A stretch of 58,377 nt of DNA from a virus. The stretch is taken from positions 1-58,377 of the IMG/VR virus record IMGVR_UViG_3300022723_000109. The stretch is one strand, 5' to 3'. The notes under the pieces are model-generated. The model worked only from the letters and a program-made list of their open reading frames with translations, had not been told where the DNA came from and made no database searches. Positions 14,661 through 22,373 of this stretch are shown here, one piece after another. The stretch's first letter is position 1; each line of letters opens with the position of its first letter. The translations under genes and the position numbers were made by a program.

Positions 14661-15163
14661 TCGCGATCTCGCTCTGGCAGCCTTAGGCGACCCTGATCGT
14701 CATCGGCCGGAAGCGCGTCGAGACTCGATCATGGTCGCCCGGGCAGCCGGGCAAGCGGATCGCGATCCATGCGGCGAAGCGATGGGGGCACGACCAGGTC
14801 GCCGCGTGCTGCACGAACAAGGGGATCCGCCGGGCGCTGCTAGACCACTTCGGCGGATCCTTCTCCCCCGAGGACGACCTGCCGCGGGGAGTCCTGCTCG
14901 GGACGGCCGAGCTCGCCGGCGCCGCGACGATGCGGGCGCCAGACCTCTTCCCTTCGGGGAAGATCGCGGGGACGGACGTCGCGCTACCCGACTGGCCGGC
15001 CGGATGGCGCCCGGACCGCGACGAAGCGCACTTCGGGCACTTCGAGGCCGGCCGTTGGGGATGGTACCTCAGCGACGCGAGGCCGCTCGACGAGCCTATC
15101 GAAGCCCGAGGTCGGCAAGGTCTCTGGACGCTTCCGTCTGACCTTGCCGCGCTCCTTCGGTGA
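14657..15163 (+). pseudogene. ASCH-domain protein with premature TAG at codon 10
   Basis: The frame opens MIAISLWQP, then TAG at 14684-14686, then ATLIVIGRKRVETRSWSPG. The ASCH family conserves SLWQPWA...G.K..ETRSW, so the stop falls exactly where Trp is expected (TGG to TAG). The rest reads cleanly to 15163 and includes HFEAGRWGWYLSDARPLDEP, typical of the family's end. ASCH proteins bind RNA or modified nucleotides. The copy is inactive unless the stop is suppressed or is an error. Confidence 0.7.
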
Positions 15164-15257
15164 TCTCCTTGCGGAGGTCGGCGACGCACTTCCCGGCGAA
15201 GGCCATCCCGCCGAGCAGGCCGAGAGCGATGACGGTGAGCGAGAGCGTGCGCTTCAT
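15096..15257 (-). CDS. Small exported protein with signal peptide
   Basis: The frame gives 53 residues, MKRTLSLTVIALGLLGGMAF followed by AGKCVADLRKEITEGA. This is a positive N-terminus, a hydrophobic core and an AFA-G cleavage site, leaving a short helical mature peptide with one cysteine. It overlaps the 3' end of the ASCH frame on the other strand by 68 bases and is coupled by ATGA to the gene upstream. It might be a small lysis or exclusion factor. Confidence 0.55.
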   Translation of the reverse strand: MKRTLSLTVIALGLLGGMAFAGKCVADLRKEITEGARQGQTEASRDLADLGLR

Positions 15258-15466
15258 GACTTCTCCGGGAGCATGCCGAGCTTCCGCGCCGCGCGGCTGA
15301 GCGCACGGTTGACGACGTCGAGGTCGCGGATCACGAAGGCTCGGTCGTTGCCGAGCTGCTCGTGCTGCTCGGCGATGATGGTGAGGCCGTCGGAGATGCG
15401 GCGGATGAGCAGGCGGGCCTCGCGTTCGCGGGCTTCGTGCTCGGGCTTGCGGTCGCGTCTCTTCAT
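15254..15466 (-). CDS. Small coiled-coil protein
   Basis: A 70-residue highly charged helical protein (MKRRDRKPEHEAREREARLL). It is the first gene of a two-gene leftward unit embedded between rightward operons. No family recognised. A leftward terminator lies just upstream (15503-15549), so its promoter must lie between 15467 and 15502, or a readthrough product is used. Confidence 0.5.
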   Translation of the reverse strand: MKRRDRKPEHEAREREARLLIRRISDGLTIIAEQHEQLGNDRAFVIRDLDVVNRALSRAARKLGMLPEKS

Positions 15467-15502
15467 GGCACTCTCTCCATCGTCACGGCGACGCTCGCGA
15501 CT

Positions 15503-15549
15503 GAAGAAAAACGGCCCGCACCCCTGAGAGCTTCGAGGGCGCGGGCCGT
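15503..15549 (-). terminator. Rho-independent terminator, leftward
   Basis: ACGGCCCGC and GCGGGCCGT form a 9-bp perfect stem. On the minus strand it is followed by TTTTTCTTC. This is a textbook intrinsic terminator facing left, yet no protein gene lies upstream on that strand before 15960. Confidence 0.7.
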
Positions 15550-15962
15550 CGGCGCGAGATGCTCCCGAGGGTGGCAAGCCCTCGCACCTTCAGGAGGAAC
15601 ATGATGGCTTCGGGGGTCCCTAGTCCCCTCAGCCGGTCCCCTCCAGCCTACCCGAGAGATCGAGATCCGGGGGGAGAAGCTCAAGGTCGCCGGGGAGCTT
15701 GGCCGAAGGGGGAGGCTTCAACCCGAGTCGGCCCCCCCGCCCTCGGCCCTCGTCGGGGCCCTTCATGGCGGAAGCTCGGCAGGGGAGGCACGGCTCCGGA
15801 CATCGGGGTCGGCGGCGAAGGCTGCCGGCCCCTCGCCCTGCAGGCGGGGCGCGGCTCGAGCCCGGAAGATCCTTCCCGATCTGACCGAGCCCTAACGAAG
15901 TCGGTGCAGAAACCGAAACGAGCTTCAGGGCGATCCCCCTTCAGGTCGACGAAGGGAGTGCC
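15550..15962. other. Non-coding stretch, candidate leftward small-RNA region
   Basis: Frames here are Pro/Gly/Arg-rich and not protein-like, although AGGAGG precedes an ATG at 15601. A small hairpin (CGAGGG at 15566 with CCCTCG at 15579) and one GGCTCGAGCC palindrome at 15853 are present. Because a strong leftward terminator ends at 15503, a minus-strand RNA of a few hundred bases is possible. Confidence 0.4.
15853..15862. repeat. GGCTCGAGCC palindrome 7
   Basis: Exact copy in the non-coding stretch 15550-15962. Confidence 0.9.
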
Positions 15963-16190
15963 ATGAAGATCACCGACGCACACGACCTCAAGAAAGCCGC
16001 GATCGTTTGGGAGACCGGAGACCTGCAGAGCATCGAGCAGCTCCGACGTGACGAGCAGGTGCGCGCGAAGTTCAAGCGCACCTTCACGCACGCTTACGCC
16101 GAGACGCCGCGTCGCGAGAAGCCCGTGAGCGAGATGACCTTCGAGGAGTTCGCCGCAAGCCGTCGACGTCAGAAAGGAGTCACGCTCTGA
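15963..16190 (+). CDS. Small hypothetical protein
   Basis: A 75-residue helical protein starting MKITDAHDLKKAAIVWETGD, with AGGGAGTGCC just before the ATG. It is first in a three-gene rightward unit. The start of the next gene shares its stop (TGATG). No family recognised. Confidence 0.6.
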   Translation: MKITDAHDLKKAAIVWETGDLQSIEQLRRDEQVRAKFKRTFTHAYAETPRREKPVSEMTFEEFAASRRRQKGVTL

Positions 16191-16477
16191 TGCTCACCTT
16201 CCTCCAGTTCGGGCCGCCGGGGGTCCTCTTCCGTTCCCGGAACGTGTTCGCCGTACTCTCAGCGGTCGTCGCCTTCACGGTGGCGGCCGTTTTTCTTTCG
16301 CCGATCCTCGCGATCGCCATTCCCGACGAGCCGTCGATCGGGATCGACGCCGCCCTCGTCCGCGACCTGATCTTCTGGATCTCGATCGCGATGACGTGGG
16401 CCGCGCTGATCTCGGCGCGCGACCTCTTCATGCCCGCCTCGACTGCGGACGTGAGGGGGTGCGCCGATGTCCGCTGA
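16190..16477 (+). CDS. Small membrane protein
   Basis: A 95-residue protein with two hydrophobic helices at about residues 19-45 (VFAVLSAVVAFTVAAVFLSP) and 58-80 (VRDLIFWISIAMTWAALISA). It overlaps the next gene by 11 bases. A holin-like or membrane-modifying role is possible but unsupported. Confidence 0.6.
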   Translation: MLTFLQFGPPGVLFRSRNVFAVLSAVVAFTVAAVFLSPILAIAIPDEPSIGIDAALVRDLIFWISIAMTWAALISARDLFMPASTADVRGCADVR

Positions 16478-16925
16478 TTCCCTGCGCTACTCCGAGCTCG
16501 CGATCCGGCAATGCCTGGAGCTCTGCGAGCCCGGCGCCCGCCGAGACCTTGAAGCCCTGCTGCGCTCGCATCAGCGCTCCGAAGCCGAGGCCGTGATCAG
16601 ACGGGCCGCCGAGCTCCGCGCGCTCGACGCGATCGACCGCTTCCTCACCGCGTACGATCCGCCGATGGCGGAGTTCCGTCGCGAGGGACCCGACGGGCGG
16701 GTCCAGACCTGGAAGCCGAAGACCCCGCGCCAGCGGGCGATCTGCGCTTCGGCCGCGGCGCGGGGGGAGAGCTTCGTCGATCTGCCCTCCCTCCGCCGGC
16801 CCGACCCCGCCCCTGCGCTCCCTCAGCGGCGCCAGGAGCGGGGCAGGGCCCGGACCGGGCACACGGTCGCCATCGGGGCCGCGGCGCTTCTGGCGCTCGC
16901 CTGCGCTGCCTTCGTGGCCGGCTGA
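16467..16925 (+). CDS. Hypothetical protein with C-terminal membrane anchor
   Basis: A 152-residue protein. A helical N-terminal half (SELAIRQCLELCEPGARRDL) is followed by a proline- and arginine-rich linker and a C-terminal helix (HTVAIGAAALLALACAAFVA) that suggests a tail-anchored protein facing the cytoplasm. It is last in the unit, before a strong hairpin. No family recognised. Confidence 0.55.
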   Translation: MSADSLRYSELAIRQCLELCEPGARRDLEALLRSHQRSEAEAVIRRAAELRALDAIDRFLTAYDPPMAEFRREGPDGRVQTWKPKTPRQRAICASAAARGESFVDLPSLRRPDPAPALPQRRQERGRARTGHTVAIGAAALLALACAAFVAG

Positions 16926-17011
16926 TCGCCAGCCGCCCGCCCGCTCTCCTGGCTCGCCCTGGAGCGCGCTGACGGGGGGCCGGGTCGACACCCTGGACCC
17001 CCGAGCCGGAA

Positions 17012-17048
17012 GTCCCCGGAGAGGAGCTCTCAGAGCCTCTCCGGGGAC
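17012..17048 (+). terminator. Strong inverted repeat, likely transcription terminator
   Basis: GTCCCCGGAGAGG (17012-17024) and CCTCTCCGGGGAC (17036-17048) form a perfect 13-bp stem with an 11-base loop. It follows the last gene of the rightward unit, and the tail CCTCCTTCTA is pyrimidine-rich. Confidence 0.65.
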
Positions 17049-17056
17049 GACCTCCT

Positions 17057-17066
17057 TCTACCCTAC
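17057..17066 (-). promoter_or_regulatory. Inverted copy of TAGGGTAGA box
   Basis: On the minus strand this reads GTAGGGTAGA, facing left into the 17012-17048 hairpin. With the plus-strand copy at 17089 it forms a divergent pair 22 bases apart, suggesting an operator arrangement or a protein-binding repeat as well as a promoter. Confidence 0.4.
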
Positions 17067-17088
17067 CGGGGGCCTCCCCTGGACCGCT

Positions 17089-17102
17089 TGTAGGGTAGAC
17101 TC
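17089..17102 (+). promoter_or_regulatory. Promoter-like box TGTAGGGTAGACTC
   Basis: Identical to 7207-7220. It lies after the terminator hairpin and ahead of the 17.2-19.2 kb gene set, so it probably starts that transcript. Confidence 0.5.
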
Positions 17103-17241
17103 GCGCAGCGGTCGAAGAAGAGAGGCGGGAGCCGGCGCGATGGGATGCCGACCCCCGCCCGGCGGCCGCCCCACTCCCGAGGCGACCGAGCCGAGCCTAC
17201 CGGATCGGCCGGTCCGCCTCCATCCCTCCCGCCGCCACTCG

Positions 17242-17634
17242 ATGCAGCCCCTCGACGTCAACGCCTGCGAGCGCGTCTTCCTGCTCTGGAGATGCTCCGA
17301 GCTCGTCTTCGCCGACCACGTCTTCGAGCTGCTCGTCGAGGCGGGCATCGCCGACGGGGAGCTCGTCCACGTGGCGCCCTCGATCGAGAGCTGCCGGGTC
17401 CAGCACAACGGCGAAAGGGTGCCGCTCGATCGAGCGCGCCGAGTCGTCGCGTCGGACCCGGACGGATTCCAGAAGGCCGCCGAGCTCGCCTTCGAGAAGC
17501 TCGGACCGTTCGCCAGGAGAAGCGACCATGACCGAAGTGAGAAGCGTACCGGTGCCCGCAGAGCTGCGCGAGGCGACCGAACTCGTCGCGATCAGCGAGG
17601 AGCACGCCGCCAAGATCCGGCAGCTCGTACGTAA
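17242..17634 (+). CDS. Hypothetical protein
   Basis: The reading starting MQPLDVNACERVFLLWRCSE is protein-like to about residue 95 (FQKAAELAFEKLGPFA). The last 35 residues, which overlap the next gene in another frame, are Arg-rich and may not be meaningful. An in-frame ATG at 17140 lies closer to the promoter box but would add a proline-rich segment. Total 130 residues from the later start. No family recognised. Confidence 0.5.
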   Translation: MQPLDVNACERVFLLWRCSELVFADHVFELLVEAGIADGELVHVAPSIESCRVQHNGERVPLDRARRVVASDPDGFQKAAELAFEKLGPFARRSDHDRSEKRTGARRAARGDRTRRDQRGARRQDPAART

Positions 17635-18217
17635 GGGGAGCGCGATGCAGGTCCGCGACGCCGAGAGCTTCGCGGCCGCCGACGCGCTCAACGGGGAGAT
17701 CCGAGAGCTCTCCCGCGCGATCGAGGATCAGCGCAAGGAGCTCTCACGTCCTGCTCTCGACCTGCAGCGCACGCTCAAGGCCGTCGCCGACGAGGCGCGC
17801 GCCGAGCTGCAGCGCGCGACGCAGCTCCTCTCGAAGCGCCTGCACAACTACACCGCCGAGCAGGAGAGGAAGCAGCGCGAGGCGGCAGCCGAAGCGGAGC
17901 GGGCTCGAGCCCGGCGTGAGGCCGAGGAGATGCGGAAGCCAGGCGCGAGCGTCGAGCTCCTGCCTCCCGAGGGATCCGTGCCCGCGACCGTCGAGGTCGA
18001 TCCAGTTCCGAAGGCGAAGAGCGTCCGCACCCGACGCAAGAAGACCCTCGTCATTCACGACGTCTCGAAGATCCCCGCGACCTTCGGAACCGTCCGGCTC
18101 ATGGTGCCCGACGAGCAGGCGATCAAGAAGCTCCTCGAAGCCGGCGTCGACGTGCCAGGCTGCAGCCTGGTCGAAGAGCGAGCCGTGACGAACCCGGGCG
18201 GCAAGGTGGGGGGTTGA
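17528..18217 (+). CDS. Conserved phage coiled-coil protein
   Basis: The 229-residue protein begins MTEVRSVPVPAELREATEL. It has a long charged helix from about 45 to 135 (KELSRPALDLQRTLKAVADE), a linker, and a C-terminal globular part (VSKIPATFGTVRLMVPDEQA, AGVDVPGCSLVEE). I recognise this layout in many phage early regions beside recombination genes, without a known role. A GGCTCGAGCC palindrome is read as Arg-Ala-Arg-Ala. Confidence 0.65.
   Translation: MTEVRSVPVPAELREATELVAISEEHAAKIRQLVRKGSAMQVRDAESFAAADALNGEIRELSRAIEDQRKELSRPALDLQRTLKAVADEARAELQRATQLLSKRLHNYTAEQERKQREAAAEAERARARREAEEMRKPGASVELLPPEGSVPATVEVDPVPKAKSVRTRRKKTLVIHDVSKIPATFGTVRLMVPDEQAIKKLLEAGVDVPGCSLVEERAVTNPGGKVGG
17902..17911. 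repeat. GGCTCGAGCC palindrome 8
   Basis: Exact copy in the coiled-coil gene, extended to CGGGCTCGAGCCCG on most sides. Confidence 0.9.
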
Positions 18218-18345
18218 TCCCACGGCCAGGGGTGCCAGGATGGGGAAGGCGATCGACTTCGTCGGTCAGCTTCTCCACGGGCCGGCCTCGCTCTTCGGAG
18301 CGGGTCGGCCCTTTCTCTCGGTTGAAGCGGCGCGCGCGCGGGCGC

Positions 18346-18354
18346 TAGAGTCTC
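18346..18354 (+). promoter_or_regulatory. Promoter-like box TAGAGTCTC
   Basis: It resembles the TAGACTC boxes and sits 19 bases before the TTG of the replisome-organiser-like gene, after a 150-base gap that holds no convincing gene. Confidence 0.3.
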
Positions 18355-18372
18355 GGGCATGGAGGAGCAGGC

Positions 18373-18765
18373 TTGCCGAAGCCGTGGCGGAAGTTGTGGG
18401 TCGAGAAGATGCTCGGCTCGCCCCGGATACGCGCGCTGAAGCCGTACGACCGGGGGATCTACTTCACGATGCTCTGCATGGCGAACGATGAGGGCGCCCT
18501 GCGGAGCGCGCAGCACGTCTACACGATCAAGGACATCGCGAACGAGTCCAACGCGAACCGCGCCCTCAAGCGCGTCACGAAGGCGGTCGAGCACTTCGTC
18601 GAGGTCGGGATCGTCGCGAAGGGCCCGGACGGCGAGCTCGTCGTCTCGAACCTGGCCGAGCTCCAGAAGCACGACGCCGTGCGGCGAGCTCGGCGACGCC
18701 CGGGCGGGGGACGCCGACCCCGCGGGGGTGGACCGCAGTCGATCGGCGACATACTCGGGCAATGA
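18373..18765 (+). CDS. Replisome-organiser-like N-terminal domain protein
   Basis: A 130-residue protein from TTG, with GGAGGAGC 7 bases upstream. It begins MPKPWRKLWVEKMLGSPRIR, ALKPYDRGIYFTMLCMAND, a segment typical of the N-terminal helix-turn-helix domain of phage replication proteins (O/DnaD-like). Those proteins are usually 250 residues or longer, so this is a stand-alone DNA-binding half with a basic Arg/Gly tail. It may bind the origin, for example the 7.05 kb iterons (inference). Confidence 0.5.
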   Translation: MPKPWRKLWVEKMLGSPRIRALKPYDRGIYFTMLCMANDEGALRSAQHVYTIKDIANESNANRALKRVTKAVEHFVEVGIVAKGPDGELVVSNLAELQKHDAVRRARRRPGGGRRPRGGGPQSIGDILGQ

Positions 18766-19223
18766 AGGAAGAAGAGAAGCGGCACACGCCGGCCGGCAAG
18801 AAGTGGCTCGCGATGGAGGAGTCGGAGCGATGGGGCCGGATCACCGGCGTCATGGACAAGATCTGCGCGGCCGCGTACGGCGTCGTCCGAAGGCCCGCCT
18901 TCCTCGTGAACTCGACCGACTTCGAGCTCCTGCGCAAACGGATCCCGAGCCAGTTCGGAGACGAGGCCGGGAAGTACCAGGACGTCCCGGTCTTCCCCCA
19001 CTCAAAGGCCCCGCTCGCGAACGCGGTCCTCGACGAGTTCCGCGTGATCAGCGTGCTCCGGCGGATGCTCGATGCGTGGGACGAAGAGGGGGAGTTTCAG
19101 AGCGTCCTCGCGGTCGCGAAGGAGATCGCCGAGAAGGGGCAGATCCAGAGCTTCACGACCGACGACATGCGGGCGCGCGGCCTCGGCGTCGGCAGAGTGA
19201 ACGGGAAGCGCCTGGAGCTCTGA
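18762..19223 (+). CDS. Hypothetical protein
   Basis: A 153-residue protein starting MKEEEKRHTPAGKKWLAMEE (ATGA overlap). It contains VNSTDFELLRKRIPSQF and a helical C-terminus. Coupling to the previous gene suggests a shared function, possibly helicase loading, but no family match is visible. The stop is followed directly by a GGCTCGAGCC palindrome. Confidence 0.6.
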   Translation: MKEEEKRHTPAGKKWLAMEESERWGRITGVMDKICAAAYGVVRRPAFLVNSTDFELLRKRIPSQFGDEAGKYQDVPVFPHSKAPLANAVLDEFRVISVLRRMLDAWDEEGEFQSVLAVAKEIAEKGQIQSFTTDDMRARGLGVGRVNGKRLEL

Positions 19224-19233
19224 GGCTCGAGCC
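19224..19233. repeat. GGCTCGAGCC palindrome 9
   Basis: Exact copy that fills the entire 10-base gap between the stop codons of two convergent genes. Confidence 0.95.
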
Positions 19234-19752
19234 CTACGTCGCGAGCAGGTCGGCGGTCCGCATGCTGGAGAGGAGCGCGTTGACCTTCGCGGCGAGGGTC
19301 GCGATCGCGTCGGCCGCGGTGCTCACGTCGCTCACGGCCGCGATCGTGTCGCCGCCGCTGGAGCCGCCCGAGTTGTCGGTGAGGCTGGCGACGGCCGCGG
19401 CTTGCGTGCCGAAGACGACGTGCGCGCTCGGGCTCGTGAAGACGATGAAGAGGTTCTCGTCCGTGACCCATGCGTGCCAGCCCTCTTCCGGAGTGAAGAA
19501 GATCCACGCGCCGTTCAGATAGACGGCGATGTCGCCCGAGTTGCTCGACCACGCGCCGGACGGCGAGCTCCCGACGTGGTAGGCGTCGCCCTCGCCCGGG
19601 GACCCCGGGGGAGCGTTGCGGTTACGGTCGAGCAAGGTGAGCTGCGCGAAGGCGTCGAGCGTCAAGAGGAACTCGTTCGCGCGCGTCTCGGCTCCTGCCT
19701 GGCCTTGGACGAGCAGGGTACGGCCGAAGTGGGGAGAGACGGGATCGGGCAT
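19234..19752 (-). CDS. Tail fibre/tip attachment protein, DUF2793-like
   Basis: The 172-residue protein has the DUF2793 pattern: TLLVQGQAGAETRANEFLLT, LDRNRNAPPGSPGEGDAYHV, then GAWIFFTPEEGWHAWV. Such domains occur in tail tip or fibre proteins of proteobacterial phages and gene transfer agents. The C-terminus is Ser/Thr/Ala-rich and helical. It is last in the late operon, right after the J-like hub protein, and likely contacts the host surface. Confidence 0.8.
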   Translation of the reverse strand: MPDPVSPHFGRTLLVQGQAGAETRANEFLLTLDAFAQLTLLDRNRNAPPGSPGEGDAYHVGSSPSGAWSSNSGDIAVYLNGAWIFFTPEEGWHAWVTDENLFIVFTSPSAHVVFGTQAAAVASLTDNSGGSSGGDTIAAVSDVSTAADAIATLAAKVNALLSSMRTADLLAT

Positions 19753-19754
19753 CG

Positions 19755-22373
19755 CTAGACCTCTTCGGCTTGACCGGTTCCCCGGCCGACCTGCTCGCTG
19801 AGCTGATAGACGACGACGTCGACGGGGTCGCCGGGAGTGAGGCCGTCGGTCGTCTGCTCCGCGGCCGTGTAGCTCGCGGTCGGCGACGTGAGGCCGGTGA
19901 TCGTGCGGAGGACGTTGCCGCCCGGAGCGTCGAGGATGTCGACCTCGTACTCCTCGGAGTCCTCCGCGAGGGGGATAGGGGGTCCCGTGAGCAGCTTGAC
20001 GATCGCACGAGTGCGTCGCGTCCAGGTGACGGTCAGGTTGTCCGAGCCGTCACGGGAACCTTGAACGTCCACGACCGAGAAGGGCTTCAGGTTCGCGCCG
20101 TCGACGGCCAGGTCGACGACCTGCTCCTCGAAGTCCGCGACGACGCCGGCGCGCGGGACCGCCTTGTACGACCTGGTCGAGTTGAGCGCGGTGAGCGGGC
20201 GCGTCTGGAACGTGACGCCGGAGGAGTTGAGCAGCACGACACGATCGAACTCCGTGTGCTGATCGACCTGCGCCTCCGTTCCTCGCTGGCCTCGGAGGAG
20301 CGTGTCGATCGTCCAGGTGCCGTCGGTCTCCTGCGTCGCGTTGGCGAAGCCGATGATCTCGCCGCCGACGACCATGCGGTTGAGCCCGTTCTTCAGCACG
20401 TCCTCTTCCGATCGGGAGAAGAGCGCGCCCTCGATGAGCCGGATGTTGAGCGTGTTCGCTCGGTCCCACACGTTCGGATAGACCGGCGCGCCGAGCTCCT
20501 CCGTCACCCGTCCGAGCGTCGCCTCGCTGATCGGGTTGCCGAGCGCGTTGAAGGTGGCGCCGGCGTCGGTCGACTCGTATAGCGTCGCTCCGCCGTACAG
20601 GGCGGTCGAGTCCTCCGCAGCGAGCGCGTAGTAGAAGCCGTACGTCGAGAGCTGGTCGTCCTGCAGCGGGGGAAGCAGGAGCACGAAGAGCTCCAGCTCG
20701 GGCGGGATGTAGATGACCTGGTCGGGCAGGTCCGCCTCGTCGGCGACGCAGTCGAGGTCGGGGTCGAAGTCGAGCGCCTCCGACTCCTCGATCACGCCTT
20801 CGAGCTTGATCAAGCCGTAGTCGGCTCCGCGGTCGACCTGGTCGACGATCATCGTGTAGGTCTCGCCGTCGACCTCGAACTCGACGAGGTCGCTCTCCTG
20901 GACGCGGATGTACGAGATCGGGAGCTGGATCTGCACCCGAGTCCGGTTCGCCCATGCGGTCCAAAGGAGCTTCTTCGCGATGCACCGACCGTCGCGAGCT
21001 CGCATCGCGAACGGCAGTTGTACGGTCGTGTAGCGGTCAGTCGGCGCGTCGATGCGGACCTCGACCTGCGAGCCGGTCTGATACTCGGCGTCCTTGTCGA
21101 CGTAGTTGACCGCGAGCCGCTTCGGAAGCTCGGTCGATGGCCGGTCGGTGAAGCGCGCGTTCCGCGGCGCGTCACCCCCCGAGGGGTGCGCCGCCAGGTC
21201 GTCAGCGTCGACGACGATCGTCTCCAGGTTCGTCCGGGAGAGGAACTTGATCTTCGAGTCGGTCTCCTGCGGCCGGATGTCGAAGGCCAGCATGAACGGG
21301 TTGAGCACGGCCGAGCTCGAACGACGCCCGACGAACCCGACGCCGTCGAGCGCGCCCGAGATGGCCGACGTATCGAACTCGGAAGAAGGCCGGCCCGTGC
21401 GCTCGGTGAGAATGTCGATCGCCTGCGCGATGGTCCGCGTGGCGTCCTCTTCGACGAGAAAGCTGAGCTGACGGGGCCGGCCCCCTGATCCCGTGACGTT
21501 CATGCTCTGGATCACGCAGTACGCGCGGCCGAAGTAGGCCGGCACGTTGCCCGCTCCGAGGTCCGCCTCCATCGTCGGGTCCGGGAGCTGCGTCTGCGAG
21601 CCAGGGTAGAAGGTGATCCCGTCGGCGAAGCTCGGGGAGAGCTCGGGGTTGTCCTGGACGACGGTGATCGAGTTCCCCGCGCTCTCGTCGGCGGCCGTGC
21701 TAGTGCGCGAGAGCTTGAAGCGTGCGGTACTCGTGCCGGTGAGGGAGTCGAAGGACGACGAGACGCACTTGAAGGTCCCGTTGAGGGCGCCGTCGCTCCA
21801 TCCGCTGAGGGTCGCGACGTTGCCCGACTTCAGGACCGACAGGTCGGGCCCTCCGTTCGGCGAGTTGATGTCGACGTACTTCTTCGTGACCTGCGCGGGG
21901 AAGGTCGGATTCTCGAACTCCTCGGTCACGTCGGCCGAGAGCTGCGTGCTCGTGAGGTTGACGTCGACGTCGGCGTTGTAGACCTCCTCGCCCTCGGCCC
22001 ATATCTTCACGACGCGCGACGTCTCGCGACGGTTGTAGACGTACGCGATGTCGAGGAAGTACGTGTACGTCGTGACCTCTTGTCCGCCGCCTCCCTTTCC
22101 GACCTCTTCCTCTTCGGCGACCTCCCGGAGATCGCTGATGTAGATGATCCGGCCGGGCGCCTTGCCGATGCCGATGATCAGCGGCACGCCCGAACCTTCC
22201 GCCGACGAGTTGAGCTGCAAGTCGTCGACCTTCGGGCCTTCCTGCGGGTCCTGCGGGAAGAGCGCCGGGAAGATGATGTTCTGGTCGATGAAGTTGCCGA
22301 TGAAGGCGCCGACGATGCCCCCGACTCCGGGGACGATCGCGTTGCCGACGGCCTGGAGGGCGATCGTTGCCAC
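19755..22373 (-). CDS. J-like tail tip/host specificity protein
   Basis: The 872-residue protein starts at a GTG sharing one base with the NlpC gene's TAG. It begins MATIALQAVGNAIVPGVGG. The plan follows gene-transfer-agent g15 and phage-tail_3 proteins. It has a glycine-rich hydrophobic N-terminus, VPLIIGIGKAPGRIIYISDL, a middle with repeated beta domains (LPKRLAVNYVDKDAEYQTGS), and C-terminal fibronectin-like stretches (LKPFSVVDVQGSRDGSDNLT). It forms the baseplate hub and binds the host. Confidence 0.8.
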   Translation of the reverse strand: MATIALQAVGNAIVPGVGGIVGAFIGNFIDQNIIFPALFPQDPQEGPKVDDLQLNSSAEGSGVPLIIGIGKAPGRIIYISDLREVAEEEEVGKGGGGQEVTTYTYFLDIAYVYNRRETSRVVKIWAEGEEVYNADVDVNLTSTQLSADVTEEFENPTFPAQVTKKYVDINSPNGGPDLSVLKSGNVATLSGWSDGALNGTFKCVSSSFDSLTGTSTARFKLSRTSTAADESAGNSITVVQDNPELSPSFADGITFYPGSQTQLPDPTMEADLGAGNVPAYFGRAYCVIQSMNVTGSGGRPRQLSFLVEEDATRTIAQAIDILTERTGRPSSEFDTSAISGALDGVGFVGRRSSSAVLNPFMLAFDIRPQETDSKIKFLSRTNLETIVVDADDLAAHPSGGDAPRNARFTDRPSTELPKRLAVNYVDKDAEYQTGSQVEVRIDAPTDRYTTVQLPFAMRARDGRCIAKKLLWTAWANRTRVQIQLPISYIRVQESDLVEFEVDGETYTMIVDQVDRGADYGLIKLEGVIEESEALDFDPDLDCVADEADLPDQVIYIPPELELFVLLLPPLQDDQLSTYGFYYALAAEDSTALYGGATLYESTDAGATFNALGNPISEATLGRVTEELGAPVYPNVWDRANTLNIRLIEGALFSRSEEDVLKNGLNRMVVGGEIIGFANATQETDGTWTIDTLLRGQRGTEAQVDQHTEFDRVVLLNSSGVTFQTRPLTALNSTRSYKAVPRAGVVADFEEQVVDLAVDGANLKPFSVVDVQGSRDGSDNLTVTWTRRTRAIVKLLTGPPIPLAEDSEEYEVDILDAPGGNVLRTITGLTSPTASYTAAEQTTDGLTPGDPVDVVVYQLSEQVGRGTGQAEEV

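Noticed and set aside
15601-15966. Plus-strand frame with AGGAGG before ATG 15601
   Set aside because: Although the Shine-Dalgarno is good, the protein would be Pro/Gly/Arg/Ser-rich without structure; kept as a non-coding region.
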